Shown: piece by piece, positions 8,675 through 16,744 of the stretch
Numbering within the stretch: position 1 is the first letter of the stretch
Layout of the letters: each line of letters starts with the position of its first letter
Source: an uncultured Paracoccaceae bacterium
GTDB taxonomy: Bacteria; Pseudomonadota; Alphaproteobacteria; Rhodobacterales; Rhodobacteraceae
Direction: 5' to 3'
Assembly (NCBI GenBank): GCA_947495295.1
Contig: CANLYJ010000006.1
Span: forward strand, 161,052 to 225,051
Length of the DNA: 64,000 nt
Translations under genes and position numbers: made by a program
Notes under the pieces: generated by a model
What the model was told of the DNA's origin: nothing
The model's input: the letters and a program-made list of their open reading frames with translations, nothing else
The model's database searches: none

Positions 8675-9481
8675 ATGGAAAACGCCACGCTTACCCGCAC
8701 TGAATTTGATGAGAAGGCGCTGCTCGACCCGTTGCAATATGCGATGGCCAGCCGGGATGCCGATGTCATGAATCTGGTGGGTGACGCGCTGGATGCGCAA
8801 CGGGCGCGGCTTGCCTTTCACCCCATCGTCACGGCGGATGCGGAACCGCGCACCGCCTTTTACGAAGGGTTGGTGCGGCTGATGGATGATGCCGGACGGA
8901 TCATTCCGGCAGCCCATTTCATGCCCCTTGTCGAAGAAACGGGATTTGGGCGGCAGATCGACTGCATCACGCTGGCACTCGCGCTGAACACACTGAAACA
9001 GAACCCGCAAATCCGGCTATCGGTCAACCTGTCGGCACGATCCATCGGCGATGGGGAATGGCGACGGATTCTTGATGACGGGCTGCGGGACAGGGATAGT
9101 CTGGGCGACCGGCTGATCTTTGAAATCAGCGAAACCTCGGCGATGATGCTGCATGAAAACGTGATCCGGTTCATGGCCGAAATGCAGCCCAAGGGGGTGG
9201 CATTCGCACTTGATGGGTTCGGGGCGGGAATGACGGCCTTTCGATATCTCAAGGATTTCTTTTTCGATCTGGTCAAGATCGACAAAAGCTTCATCAAAGG
9301 GATCCAGAACGACCCCGATAACCAGGTGCTGGCAGAGGCGCTGATCACCGTCGCCCACCAATTCGAAATGTTCGCCATCGCCGATGGCGTGGAAAGCGAA
9401 GATGAAGCCGCATTCCTTCGCCGGCTCGGCGTGGATTGTTTGCAAGGGTATCATTACGGGGTGCCGAAATTCACGCTGTAG
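8675..9481 (+). CDS. Stand-alone EAL-domain protein, probably catalytically altered
   Basis: EAL domains hydrolyse or bind cyclic di-GMP. This 268-residue protein is almost only the EAL domain: YEGLVRL (the EAL signature), SVNLSARS, EISETS, LDGFGAG, KIDKSF, ADGVES and CLQGYHYG appear in order. Two acidic positions differ from active enzymes: the second Asp of the canonical DDFG is Gly, and the Glu of EGVE is Asp. This suggests weak or absent phosphodiesterase activity and perhaps a c-di-GMP receptor role. ATG 8675 has GGAG at good spacing; ATG 8639 in the same frame has AGGAGG only 2 bases away. Confidence 0.85.
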   Translation: MENATLTRTEFDEKALLDPLQYAMASRDADVMNLVGDALDAQRARLAFHPIVTADAEPRTAFYEGLVRLMDDAGRIIPAAHFMPLVEETGFGRQIDCITLALALNTLKQNPQIRLSVNLSARSIGDGEWRRILDDGLRDRDSLGDRLIFEISETSAMMLHENVIRFMAEMQPKGVAFALDGFGAGMTAFRYLKDFFFDLVKIDKSFIKGIQNDPDNQVLAEALITVAHQFEMFAIADGVESEDEAAFLRRLGVDCLQGYHYGVPKFTL

Positions 9482-9633
9482 CCGCCATGCACCACACGCA
9501 TAGGGGAATCGCGTTGCCCTAGGGTGATCTACACAATACACACGAGGGCGAGCGGCAGTGGGGACCGACTCGCACTGGCTACGTGCATCTGGCCTCGTCC
9601 TGCCAAGGAAATAACCTGAAGGGGACCGAATTC

Positions 9634-10809
9634 ATGACCAACGTTGTTATCGCATCTGCCGCACGCACCGCCGTGGGCAGCTTTGGTGGCGCATTTGCCA
9701 ACACACCCGCCCACGATCTGGGCACCGCCGTTTTGGAAGCCGTTGTTGAACGGGCCGGGGTCGACAAATCCGAAGTTAGCGAAACAATTCTGGGCCAGGT
9801 CCTGACCGCCGCGCAGGGCCAGAACCCGGCGCGTCAGGCGCATATCAATGCCGGACTGCCACAGGAATCCGCCGCTTGGGGGATCAACCAGGTGTGCGGA
9901 TCCGGTCTGCGGGCTGTGGCGCTGGGCGCACAGCATATCCAACTGGGCGACGCCGATATTATCGCTGCCGGTGGTCAGGAAAACATGACGCTCAGCCCCC
10001 ACGCCGCCGCATTGCGGGCCGGGCACAAAATGGGCGACATGAAATACATCGACACAATGATCCGCGATGGTTTGTGGGACGCGTTCAACAACTACCACAT
10101 GGGTCAGACGGCAGAGAACGTTGCCGAAAAATGGCAGATCAGCCGCGACATGCAGGATGAATTCGCCGTTGCGTCGCAAAACAAGGCGGAGGCGGCCCAA
10201 AAGGCAGGCAAATTCGCCGATGAAATCGCGGCCTTCACCGTCAAAACCCGCAAGGGTGATATCGTTGTGGATCAGGATGAATACATCCGCCACGGCGCCA
10301 CCATGGAAGCGATGCAGAAACTGCGCCCGGCCTTCGCCAAGGACGGTTCCGTCACCGCCGCAAACGCATCCGGCCTGAATGACGGGGCTGCCGCGACGTT
10401 GCTGATGTCTGCCGAAAATGCGGAGAAGCGCGGGATCGAGCCGCTGGCGCGTATCGCATCCTATGCCACTGCTGGTCTTGACCCATCTGTCATGGGTGTC
10501 GGTCCGATCTATGCATCACGCAAAGCGCTGGAAAAGGCTGGCTGGTCCGTTGATGACCTTGACCTTGTTGAAGCCAACGAAGCCTTTGCCGCGCAGGCCT
10601 GTGCCGTGAACAAGGATATGGGCTGGGATCCGGCCATCGTGAACGTGAACGGTGGCGCGATCGCAATTGGTCACCCGATTGGTGCGTCCGGCTGCCGGGT
10701 TCTGAATACGCTGCTTTTTGAAATGAAACGGCGCGATGCGAAAAAGGGCCTTGCGACCCTTTGCATTGGCGGCGGCATGGGCGTCGCGCTCTGCGTCGAA
10801 CGTCCTTAA
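9634..10809 (+). CDS. phaA: Acetyl-CoA acetyltransferase (beta-ketothiolase)
   Basis: It condenses two acetyl-CoA into acetoacetyl-CoA, entering PHB synthesis and the ethylmalonyl-CoA pathway. The 391 residues show the nucleophilic cysteine in [10 protein letters not shown], the GQENMT segment, [15 protein letters not shown] with the catalytic His, and the C-terminal proton-donor cysteine in CIGGGMG. I chose ATG 9634 ([15 protein letters not shown]) rather than an upstream in-frame codon because that is the family N-terminus and AAGGGGA lies before it. phaB follows 80 bases downstream. Confidence 0.95.
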   Translation: MTNVVIASAARTAVGSFGGAFANTPAHDLGTAVLEAVVERAGVDKSEVSETILGQVLTAAQGQNPARQAHINAGLPQESAAWGINQVCGSGLRAVALGAQHIQLGDADIIAAGGQENMTLSPHAAALRAGHKMGDMKYIDTMIRDGLWDAFNNYHMGQTAENVAEKWQISRDMQDEFAVASQNKAEAAQKAGKFADEIAAFTVKTRKGDIVVDQDEYIRHGATMEAMQKLRPAFAKDGSVTAANASGLNDGAAATLLMSAENAEKRGIEPLARIASYATAGLDPSVMGVGPIYASRKALEKAGWSVDDLDLVEANEAFAAQACAVNKDMGWDPAIVNVNGGAIAIGHPIGASGCRVLNTLLFEMKRRDAKKGLATLCIGGGMGVALCVERP

Positions 10810-10889
10810 ATCACGTCGTAATATTGTTGCGCCCGCTGCGGCGCAACGATAACAAGATTACGTAAAGAAATTCCCAAAAGGAGAATCCC

Positions 10890-11615
10890 ATGTCCCGTGT
10901 TGCACTCGTAACAGGCGGCTCGCGCGGTATCGGCGCAGCCATTTCCACTGCTTTGAAGGACGCAGGCTATAAAGTGGCGGCAACCTATGCCGGCAATGAT
11001 GAAAAGGCCGCAGCCTTCACTGCTGAGACCGGCATCAAGACTTACAAATGGAACGTGGGCGATTACGACGCTTGCGCCGCAGGAGTCAAACAGATCGAGG
11101 ATGACCTCGGCCCGGTTGAAATTCTGGTCAATAACGCAGGTATCACCCGCGACGCTCCATTCCACAAGATGACGCCGCAGCAATGGCATGAATGTATCGA
11201 CACCAACCTGAATGGGGTCTTCAACATGACCCATAATGTCTGGGGCGGAATGCGTGAACGCAAGTTCGGGCGGATCGTCACGATCAGTTCGATCAACGGT
11301 CAGAAGGGGCAGTTTGCCCAGGCCAACTATGCCGCGACAAAGGCAGGCGATATCGGCTTTACCAAATCGCTGGCCCAGGAAGGCGCGCGCGCCGGGATCA
11401 CCGTCAACATTGTGGCTCCGGGTTACATCAACACTGAGATGATGAGCACGATCCCCGAAAAAGTGATGAACGAAGTCATCCTGCCGCAAATCCCTGTCGG
11501 CCGCCTTGGCGAAGCGTCGGAAATTGCGCGGGCTGTGGCCTTCCTCGTCTCGGATGATGCGGGTTTTGTAACCGGTTCGACCCTGTCGGCAAATGGCGGT
11601 CAGTATCTGGCCTAG
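10890..11615 (+). CDS. phaB: Acetoacetyl-CoA reductase
   Basis: PhaB is an NADPH-dependent SDR that reduces acetoacetyl-CoA to (R)-3-hydroxybutyryl-CoA. The 241-residue protein has TGGSRGIG at the N-terminus, NNAGITRDAPFHKM (typical of PhaB), the catalytic YAATKAG motif and a C-terminal GGQYLA. AAAGGAG precedes the ATG at ideal spacing. It forms a phaAB unit ended by a strong terminator at 11636. No PHB synthase is in the window. Confidence 0.95.
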   Translation: MSRVALVTGGSRGIGAAISTALKDAGYKVAATYAGNDEKAAAFTAETGIKTYKWNVGDYDACAAGVKQIEDDLGPVEILVNNAGITRDAPFHKMTPQQWHECIDTNLNGVFNMTHNVWGGMRERKFGRIVTISSINGQKGQFAQANYAATKAGDIGFTKSLAQEGARAGITVNIVAPGYINTEMMSTIPEKVMNEVILPQIPVGRLGEASEIARAVAFLVSDDAGFVTGSTLSANGGQYLA

Positions 11616-11635
11616 GCCTCACTGCATGAAATGAC

Positions 11636-11670
11636 GAAGGCCACGCTGATCAGGCGTGGCCTTCTTTCGT
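11636..11670 (+). terminator. Rho-independent terminator of phaAB
   Basis: The perfect 11-bp stem GAAGGCCACGC/GCGTGGCCTTC (11636-11646 and 11654-11664) is followed by TTTCGTT. It lies 20 bases after the phaB stop. Confidence 0.9.
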
Positions 11671-11698
11671 TCGGCTACCGTGCTGCAGCCGGAGCGAA

Positions 11699-11812
11699 TT
11701 ACTTGCCCCTATGCGTCAGCCAGTGCCAAGCATTGCGCACTGCTGCACCGCGTTCTGCATGGGCGCGTTCAAAACCTTCGCGGATGCGGGCGTTTGTTGT
11801 TGTCTCAAACAT
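11699..11812 (-). CDS. Small protein of 37 residues, function unknown
   Basis: A short minus-strand frame starts with ATG at 11812 and stops with TAA at 11699-11701. AAAGGA lies about 8 bases before the start. The product begins MFETTTNARIREGFERAH and continues through AERGAAVRNAWHWLTHRGK: basic, amphipathic and tryptophan-bearing, without signal peptide. It occupies the gap between the phaAB terminator and the divergent LysR gene. I do not recognise a named family. The ribosome site, isolated position and sensible composition support a real gene. Confidence 0.6.
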   Translation of the reverse strand: MFETTTNARIREGFERAHAERGAAVRNAWHWLTHRGK

Positions 11813-11923
11813 GGATCAAATCCTTTATAGGTGTCTGTCTTGCTGATCCCAATATGCGCCTTCAAATGCTGCCTGACAAACGAGACTTCCTATAGGTTCA
11901 GTTAAGCTGTATTAAACTGAATC

Positions 11924-12865
11924 ATGAATGAAAGATTGCCACCACTGACTGCCTTGCGCGCGTTTGAGGCCGCCGCGCGCCATATGTCATTTGCCAAGGC
12001 GGCGGCGGAGCTGAACGTCACGCCCGCCGCATTATCCTACCAAATCAAGGCGTTAGAAGCAGATCTCGGCATGCCCGTCTTTCGCCGCTTGAATCGCGCG
12101 GTGGAACTGACCGAAGCCGGGCGCGCGCTGGCTCCCGGCACCGCAGACGCGTTTGCCAACCTGTCTGCGGCATGGCGTAATACAAAACGGCTGAACGATA
12201 ACGGGGTGCTGACGGTCACGGCGGGCCCCGCTTTCACCTCCAAATGGTTGGCGCCGCGCATGTATGATTTCGCGCAGGCCCATCCAGAGATCGAGCTGCG
12301 GTTTCTTGCCACCCTGCGGCTGATCGATTTCGATAGGGACGAGGTTGACGTCGCGATCCGGTTCGGTCTCGGTCACGACAAGGCGGTTTATTCCCGACCT
12401 CTTATCAAGGAATGGATGACACCGATGATGACGCCAGACATGGCCGAACAGATCGACCGCCCTCAGAAGCTGGCCGAAGCCACGCTGATCCATGACGATT
12501 CAATTAGTTTCTTCAAAACGCCAGCGGATTGGGGGGCGTGGGCGCAGGCAGCAGGCATCACATTTGATACCAGCCACGGCCCGCGGTTTTCACAGGCTGA
12601 TCACGCGCAGGATGCGGCGATTGCGGGTGCGGGCGTGGTTCTGGGCCGTGTTTCGCTGGCCACAAGAATGCTTGATAGCGGCCAATTGGTTGCGCCTTTC
12701 GACGTTGGCCTGGTCGCGGAATCGCAGTTTCGTTTCATCTGCCCACTGGGCAATGAAACGCGCCCGCATATCGCCGCGTTCGAGGATTGGGTCCTCAAAG
12801 AAATTCAGTCATCTCACAAGTATGAAGACGGGCGCATATTGGTCAAGGCGTCCGAACTGATGTGA
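11924..12865 (+). CDS. LysR-family transcriptional regulator, GcvA-like
   Basis: The 313-residue protein has an N-terminal winged helix (PPLTALRAFEAAARHMSF, then LNVTPAALSYQIKALE) and a LysR substrate-binding domain. The PLxALRAFEAAARHxSFxxAAxELxVTxxALS pattern is typical of the GcvA/AmpR-like branch. It is divergent from the 37-residue small gene, with a short AT-richer intergenic region that could hold its operator. The inducer and targets cannot be read from the sequence. Confidence 0.88.
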   Translation: MNERLPPLTALRAFEAAARHMSFAKAAAELNVTPAALSYQIKALEADLGMPVFRRLNRAVELTEAGRALAPGTADAFANLSAAWRNTKRLNDNGVLTVTAGPAFTSKWLAPRMYDFAQAHPEIELRFLATLRLIDFDRDEVDVAIRFGLGHDKAVYSRPLIKEWMTPMMTPDMAEQIDRPQKLAEATLIHDDSISFFKTPADWGAWAQAAGITFDTSHGPRFSQADHAQDAAIAGAGVVLGRVSLATRMLDSGQLVAPFDVGLVAESQFRFICPLGNETRPHIAAFEDWVLKEIQSSHKYEDGRILVKASELM

Positions 12866-12907
12866 GTGGGGCACTGGCGTCGGCCGCCAGCGCCAGAGAA
12901 TTGCAGA

Positions 12908-13075
12908 CTAGTGTGTGCTGAGGCGCGTAATTTCTTCCTTCAGCATCAGCTTCTGCTTTTTCAGTTTCGCGATTTCGAGGTCATCAGTCGCAGGGCTGCG
13001 CTGTAGAACTTCAACCGACTCCGAGAGGTGTTGGTGTTTCTTCTTCAGTTCCTGCAAATGCGAACTCAAGCTCAT
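12908..13075 (-). CDS. DUF465 (YdcH-like) small coiled-coil protein
   Basis: The 55-residue product starts MSLSSHLQELKKKHQ and is almost entirely predicted helix with heptad-like leucines and lysines, ending KLKKQKLMLKEEITRLSTH. This is the DUF465 pattern, a cytoplasmic family of unknown role. GAGGAGG precedes ATG 13075 at 6 bases, so the longer upstream frame is not used. It converges on the LysR gene. Confidence 0.85.
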   Translation of the reverse strand: MSLSSHLQELKKKHQHLSESVEVLQRSPATDDLEIAKLKKQKLMLKEEITRLSTH

Positions 13076-13193
13076 GATCGTCCTCCTCTGGGTGTGTGAT
13101 GCGTTGATTGCACCATATCTGGCGCCGCAAGTCACGCTGCATGGCAGCATTTTTGGGCTTTAATCAGGCTCCAACAGAAAGGTTGCCATAAAG

Positions 13194-13970
13194 TTAAACA
13201 CCAAGGGGCAAGCTGGCAGCATTTCGCAGAATATCGCGGACCTGTGAGGTATAGCTTTCGGCGTCACGGCGATGCGCGGCACCTTCATGCATGATCAGTG
13301 GCGGGGCCATGCGAAATGGCGCGCGCCCTTCTTGGCGGGCCCGCAGCAGGAACAGTTCCGGCGCCTTGCCCGCACGCCCCGCAATGGGCAGCAGCACCAT
13401 CGCCCCCAACCGACCATGCAATGCACCCAAAACCTCGGGCAGCCGTTCCATCCGTTGAATGATCGTCAGATAGCCCCTTGGCCCGACCCGGCGGGCCCCG
13501 ATATCAAGCCAGTCGGCCAGAGGGGTATCACCCGCCAGCGCGGTATCACGCCCGCCATCATCAGATGCACTGCCCGCCCGGCGGTCAAAATAGGGCGGGT
13601 TCATCATGACATGATCAAACCGTTTCTGCCTGATCACATCGGGCAGGGCGCGCAGATCGGCGGTGATGACCTGCAAGGGCGCTGCGTTCCGTGCGGCATT
13701 GGCACGACCCAGCGCCGCATAAGCCTTCTGCATCTCAACGCCTGTGACCTGCACATCCGGCACGCGTGCGGCCAGGCAAAGTGACGCAACCCCAACCCCA
13801 CAGCCAAGCTCAAGCACAGCCTGCCCCGGCTTTGCATCAACGGACGCGGCCAACAGTACCGGATCGACCCCCGCGCGGTATCCTTTCCGGGGTTGCTCGA
13901 CTGTCACCAGCCCGCCCAGAAAGTCGTCGCAGGTCAGATCATCAGTCACGCCCAAGTTCAATCTCGCCAT
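13194..13970 (-). CDS. SAM-dependent methyltransferase, TrmN6-like
   Basis: A class I methyltransferase: the SAM loop is VLELGCGVGVASLCLA, followed by an acidic VTGVEMQ strand, DLRAL, and the MMNPPYFDRR motif diagnostic of N6-adenine or glutamine methylation. With 258 residues and the N-terminal FLGGLVTVEQPRKGYRAGVDPVLLA stretch in pieces, it matches the YfiC/TrmN6 type that modifies adenine 37 of tRNA-Val. The gene overlaps the end of the DUF2007 gene by 29 bases. A tRNA-Val gene happens to lie 9 kb away. Confidence 0.8.
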   Translation of the reverse strand: MARLNLGVTDDLTCDDFLGGLVTVEQPRKGYRAGVDPVLLAASVDAKPGQAVLELGCGVGVASLCLAARVPDVQVTGVEMQKAYAALGRANAARNAAPLQVITADLRALPDVIRQKRFDHVMMNPPYFDRRAGSASDDGGRDTALAGDTPLADWLDIGARRVGPRGYLTIIQRMERLPEVLGALHGRLGAMVLLPIAGRAGKAPELFLLRARQEGRAPFRMAPPLIMHEGAAHRRDAESYTSQVRDILRNAASLPLGV

Positions 13971-14160
13971 CGCGCATCACCGCCTCTGCCATGAATAAAT
14001 CGCGGTCCAGCACCATCAACCGGCGCGGCATTATGCCTATACTGCCTTCCAGCACGCTCATGTTTACGTCGAAGGTGAACCAGTCTATACCCTCGGCGTC
14101 CAACAGGGCGGTTGCAAAGGCGATGACGGTGGGGTCGTTGGTGCGCAAAAGCTCTTTCAT
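13942..14160 (-). CDS. DUF2007 family protein
   Basis: A 72-residue protein (MKELLRTNDPTVIAFATALL, then GIDWFTFDVNMSVLEGSIG) typical of DUF2007, small proteins annotated as putative signal transducers without a known biochemical role. I take ATG 14160; a TTG two codons upstream is the only alternative. Its 3' end overlaps the methyltransferase start by 29 bases, so the two are probably cotranscribed and coupled. It is divergent from the polyprenyl synthase gene. Confidence 0.8.
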   Translation of the reverse strand: MKELLRTNDPTVIAFATALLDAEGIDWFTFDVNMSVLEGSIGIMPRRLMVLDRDLFMAEAVMRDGEIELGRD

Positions 14161-14215
14161 ACCCAAGACCTAAGATGACGCCGGGGCGTTGTCTATTCAG
14201 ATGACGGAATCGTTC

Positions 14216-15214
14216 ATGAGCCTCGACACAGCCGCCACCAAACCGCATGAACAACTGGCCGCGGCACTGGCCGACGACCTGACAGCGGTGAACGCGATGA
14301 TCCGTGACCGGATGGCATCCGAACATGCCCCCCGCATTCCCGAAGTCACCGCCCATCTGGTCGAAGCCGGGGGCAAACGGCTGCGCCCGATGTTGACCTT
14401 GGCGGCAGCGCGGATGTGCGGCTATGACGGCCCCTATCACGTCCATCTGGCCGCAACGGTTGAGTTCATTCACACTGCCACCCTGCTGCATGACGATGTG
14501 GTGGATGAAAGCAGCCAGCGGCGCGGGCGGCCCACGGCGAACCTGCTCTGGGATAACACCTCCAGCGTTTTGGTGGGGGATTACCTTTTTGCGCGGTCCT
14601 TCCAGTTGATGGTCGAAACCGGGTCAATGCGGGTGCTGGATATTCTGGCGAACGCAGCGGCAACCATTGCCGAAGGCGAGGTGCTGCAGCTGACCGCCGC
14701 CAGTGACCTTAGCACGACCGAAGAGATTTATATCAAGGTCGTGCGCGGCAAAACGGCAGCCCTGTTTTCGGCCGCCATGGAGGTGGGCGGCGAGATTGCG
14801 GGGCAGGATGCGGCCACGAAACAGGCGCTTTATGACTATGGCGACGCGCTGGGGATCGCGTTTCAGATCGTGGATGACCTGCTGGATTACGGCGGCACCA
14901 AAGCCACGGGCAAAAACGTGGGCGATGACTTCCGCGAGCGCAAACTGACCTTGCCCGTGATCCGCGCTGTGGCGCAGGCCGACCGGGCAGAGCGTGATTT
15001 CTGGGTGCGCACGATCCAGAAGGGGCGGCAAGAGGATGACGATCTGGACCATGCAATCCGCCTGCTGAGCAAACATGGGACGATGGAAAGCACCCGGATT
15101 GATGCGATCAACTGGGCGGAAAAGGCCAAGACCGCGCTGAACGCGGTGCCCGATCATCCATTGAAGACAATGCTGGTCGACCTTGCTGATTACGTTCTGG
15201 CGCGGATCACCTGA
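14216..15214 (+). CDS. Long-chain polyprenyl diphosphate synthase (octa/decaprenyl type)
   Basis: It elongates farnesyl diphosphate with isopentenyl diphosphate to the side chain of ubiquinone. The 332 residues carry both aspartate-rich motifs, LLHDDVVDES and VDDLLDY, plus GGKRLRPML and the FQIVDD context of the trans-prenyltransferase family. Small residues before the first motif suggest a long product, probably C50 as in most Alphaproteobacteria. ATG 14201 is an alternative start. A ubiquinone hydroxylase gene lies at 19.8 kb. Confidence 0.9.
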   Translation: MSLDTAATKPHEQLAAALADDLTAVNAMIRDRMASEHAPRIPEVTAHLVEAGGKRLRPMLTLAAARMCGYDGPYHVHLAATVEFIHTATLLHDDVVDESSQRRGRPTANLLWDNTSSVLVGDYLFARSFQLMVETGSMRVLDILANAAATIAEGEVLQLTAASDLSTTEEIYIKVVRGKTAALFSAAMEVGGEIAGQDAATKQALYDYGDALGIAFQIVDDLLDYGGTKATGKNVGDDFRERKLTLPVIRAVAQADRAERDFWVRTIQKGRQEDDDLDHAIRLLSKHGTMESTRIDAINWAEKAKTALNAVPDHPLKTMLVDLADYVLARIT

Positions 15215-15236
15215 AGCGCAACCGACTAAATCAGTA

Positions 15237-15752
15237 CTACCGATGAAACGCCCGCTTGATATCTGCAATCGCAGATACTTGATTCTGTGACAGCTCACCG
15301 GCCACCAGACTGCCCAGCATATCCTGCAACAGATCCCACGACGCATCGCCGTCGATCTTGCGCAGCCGGCGGGCCAGTCGGGTGATCGCGGCCTCCGGGT
15401 TTTGGCATTGGCCTTGCAACCAGCGGCCCAATACTTCCATTTCCTGCGCTTCTTCTTCGGAACAGCGCAGCTTGCTGCGTAATTGAACATACAGACGGTC
15501 GCGCTGGTCTTTGGTTGGCAGATCGTCAAGCTCGATAAAGGCCTGTGCAATCGCACAAATGGCAATGCGGGGGTCATCGATCCCTTCAACGGGATGGGCA
15601 TTGGTTTGTTTGCGAAACGCAAGCCTGCGGGGCGCGTTGCGCACGGTTGTCGCCGCATCAGCGGCCATATCAATCGCATCGCGCGGGTTCTGACGGGCCC
15701 ACCACCAAAGCGCACCGCCAAGGGTTGTCAGAATAAGAATAATAAATGGCAT
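15237..15752 (-). CDS. Membrane-anchored protein with TerB-like helical domain
   Basis: The 171-residue product starts MPFIILILTTLGGALWWWAR, a single N-terminal membrane anchor, followed by a helical cytoplasmic region with acidic motifs (AICAIAQAFIELDDLPTKDQ, LRCSEEEAQEMEVLGRWLQ) resembling TerB/DjlA-type bundles. The exact role is unknown. It converges on the polyprenyl synthase gene, with 22 bases between stops. The start is the first Met that gives a plausible anchor. Confidence 0.6.
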   Translation of the reverse strand: MPFIILILTTLGGALWWWARQNPRDAIDMAADAATTVRNAPRRLAFRKQTNAHPVEGIDDPRIAICAIAQAFIELDDLPTKDQRDRLYVQLRSKLRCSEEEAQEMEVLGRWLQGQCQNPEAAITRLARRLRKIDGDASWDLLQDMLGSLVAGELSQNQVSAIADIKRAFHR

Positions 15753-15877
15753 GCCGTCGTCCTGATTGATCAAAAGAATGCACGCGGGGTAATCCAGCCC
15801 CACGGTTGTTCAACGCCTGAACCCACAACCGCACCAAATCATGATGGCGATGTGGCAAATTTTCGACAAAACGGATG

Positions 15878-16744
15878 CTACGCGTGGCCCAACACCTGCG
15901 CCGGGGCGACCCACCAGTTCATATGCGACAATTGTACGATACGGGCGACTTGTCGGGCGGTGGCCATATCCTTGACTATGCCAAAACATGTGGCGCCGGA
16001 CCCTGACATGCCAGCCGCCGCGACATTTGGGTTCGCCGACAGCTTTGTAATCGCTTCGCGAATATCCGGTGCCAGCAGGCAGGCAGGTGCGGCCAGATCG
16101 TTGCGCTGGGCAGACAGCCAATTGGCAAAAGCCTGAAGGTCCATGCCATCGGGGATCGGGTCCATCGCCGTGCCTGTCTTGCTGGCAAGCCCTTTGAACA
16201 CGACACCAGTCGGCACTTCAACCGGCGGGCGGACCAACACAAGGGCACAATCGGGCAATCGCGGTACAGGTGACAGGACGTCGCCAATGCCAGACATGCG
16301 GGTGGGGGCCGGATTGCGCATGCAGACCGGCACATCAGCGCCAAGGGCAAGCACCTCTTGCGCAGTGGCGGGCAAAGGCGCCACACCCCAAAGCTCTGCC
16401 AGAAGCGCAAGCGCGGTAGCGGCGTCTGATGATCCACTGCCGATGCCAGCTGCATGCGGCAGATGTTTTTCCAACGTGATCGCAGCGCCTTTGGTGACAC
16501 CACGGGTCTGACGCAGCCCTTCGGCGGCGCGCAGCACAAGGTTGCTGTGATTGGTGGGAACGCCTGTCGAAAACGGGCCGCTGACCGTGATCCGCAGATC
16601 AGGGGCAACCGTGGCCGTTAACTGATCGGCGACATCGGCAAACACCACCAGACTGTCCAGCAGATGATAGCCATCATCGCGCTGGCCGGTGACATGCAGG
16701 GTCAGGTTGACCTTGGCCGGTGCGGTGGCGCTAATCGTTGCCAC
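15878..16744 (-). CDS. ispE: 4-diphosphocytidyl-2-C-methyl-D-erythritol kinase
   Basis: IspE phosphorylates CDP-methylerythritol in the MEP pathway to isoprenoids. The 288-residue GHMP kinase has PAKVNLTLHVTGQRDDGYH at the N-terminus, the phosphate loop AAGIGSGSSDAATA, and the C-terminal GMSGSGATCFG loop. The phosphate loop has Ser where Gly is usual (GIGSGSS for GLGGGSS), a tolerated change. I take GTG 16744 as start because upstream residues do not fit the family; this overlaps the TPR gene end by 14 bases. Confidence 0.92.
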   Translation of the reverse strand: MATISATAPAKVNLTLHVTGQRDDGYHLLDSLVVFADVADQLTATVAPDLRITVSGPFSTGVPTNHSNLVLRAAEGLRQTRGVTKGAAITLEKHLPHAAGIGSGSSDAATALALLAELWGVAPLPATAQEVLALGADVPVCMRNPAPTRMSGIGDVLSPVPRLPDCALVLVRPPVEVPTGVVFKGLASKTGTAMDPIPDGMDLQAFANWLSAQRNDLAAPACLLAPDIREAITKLSANPNVAAAGMSGSGATCFGIVKDMATARQVARIVQLSHMNWWVAPAQVLGHA

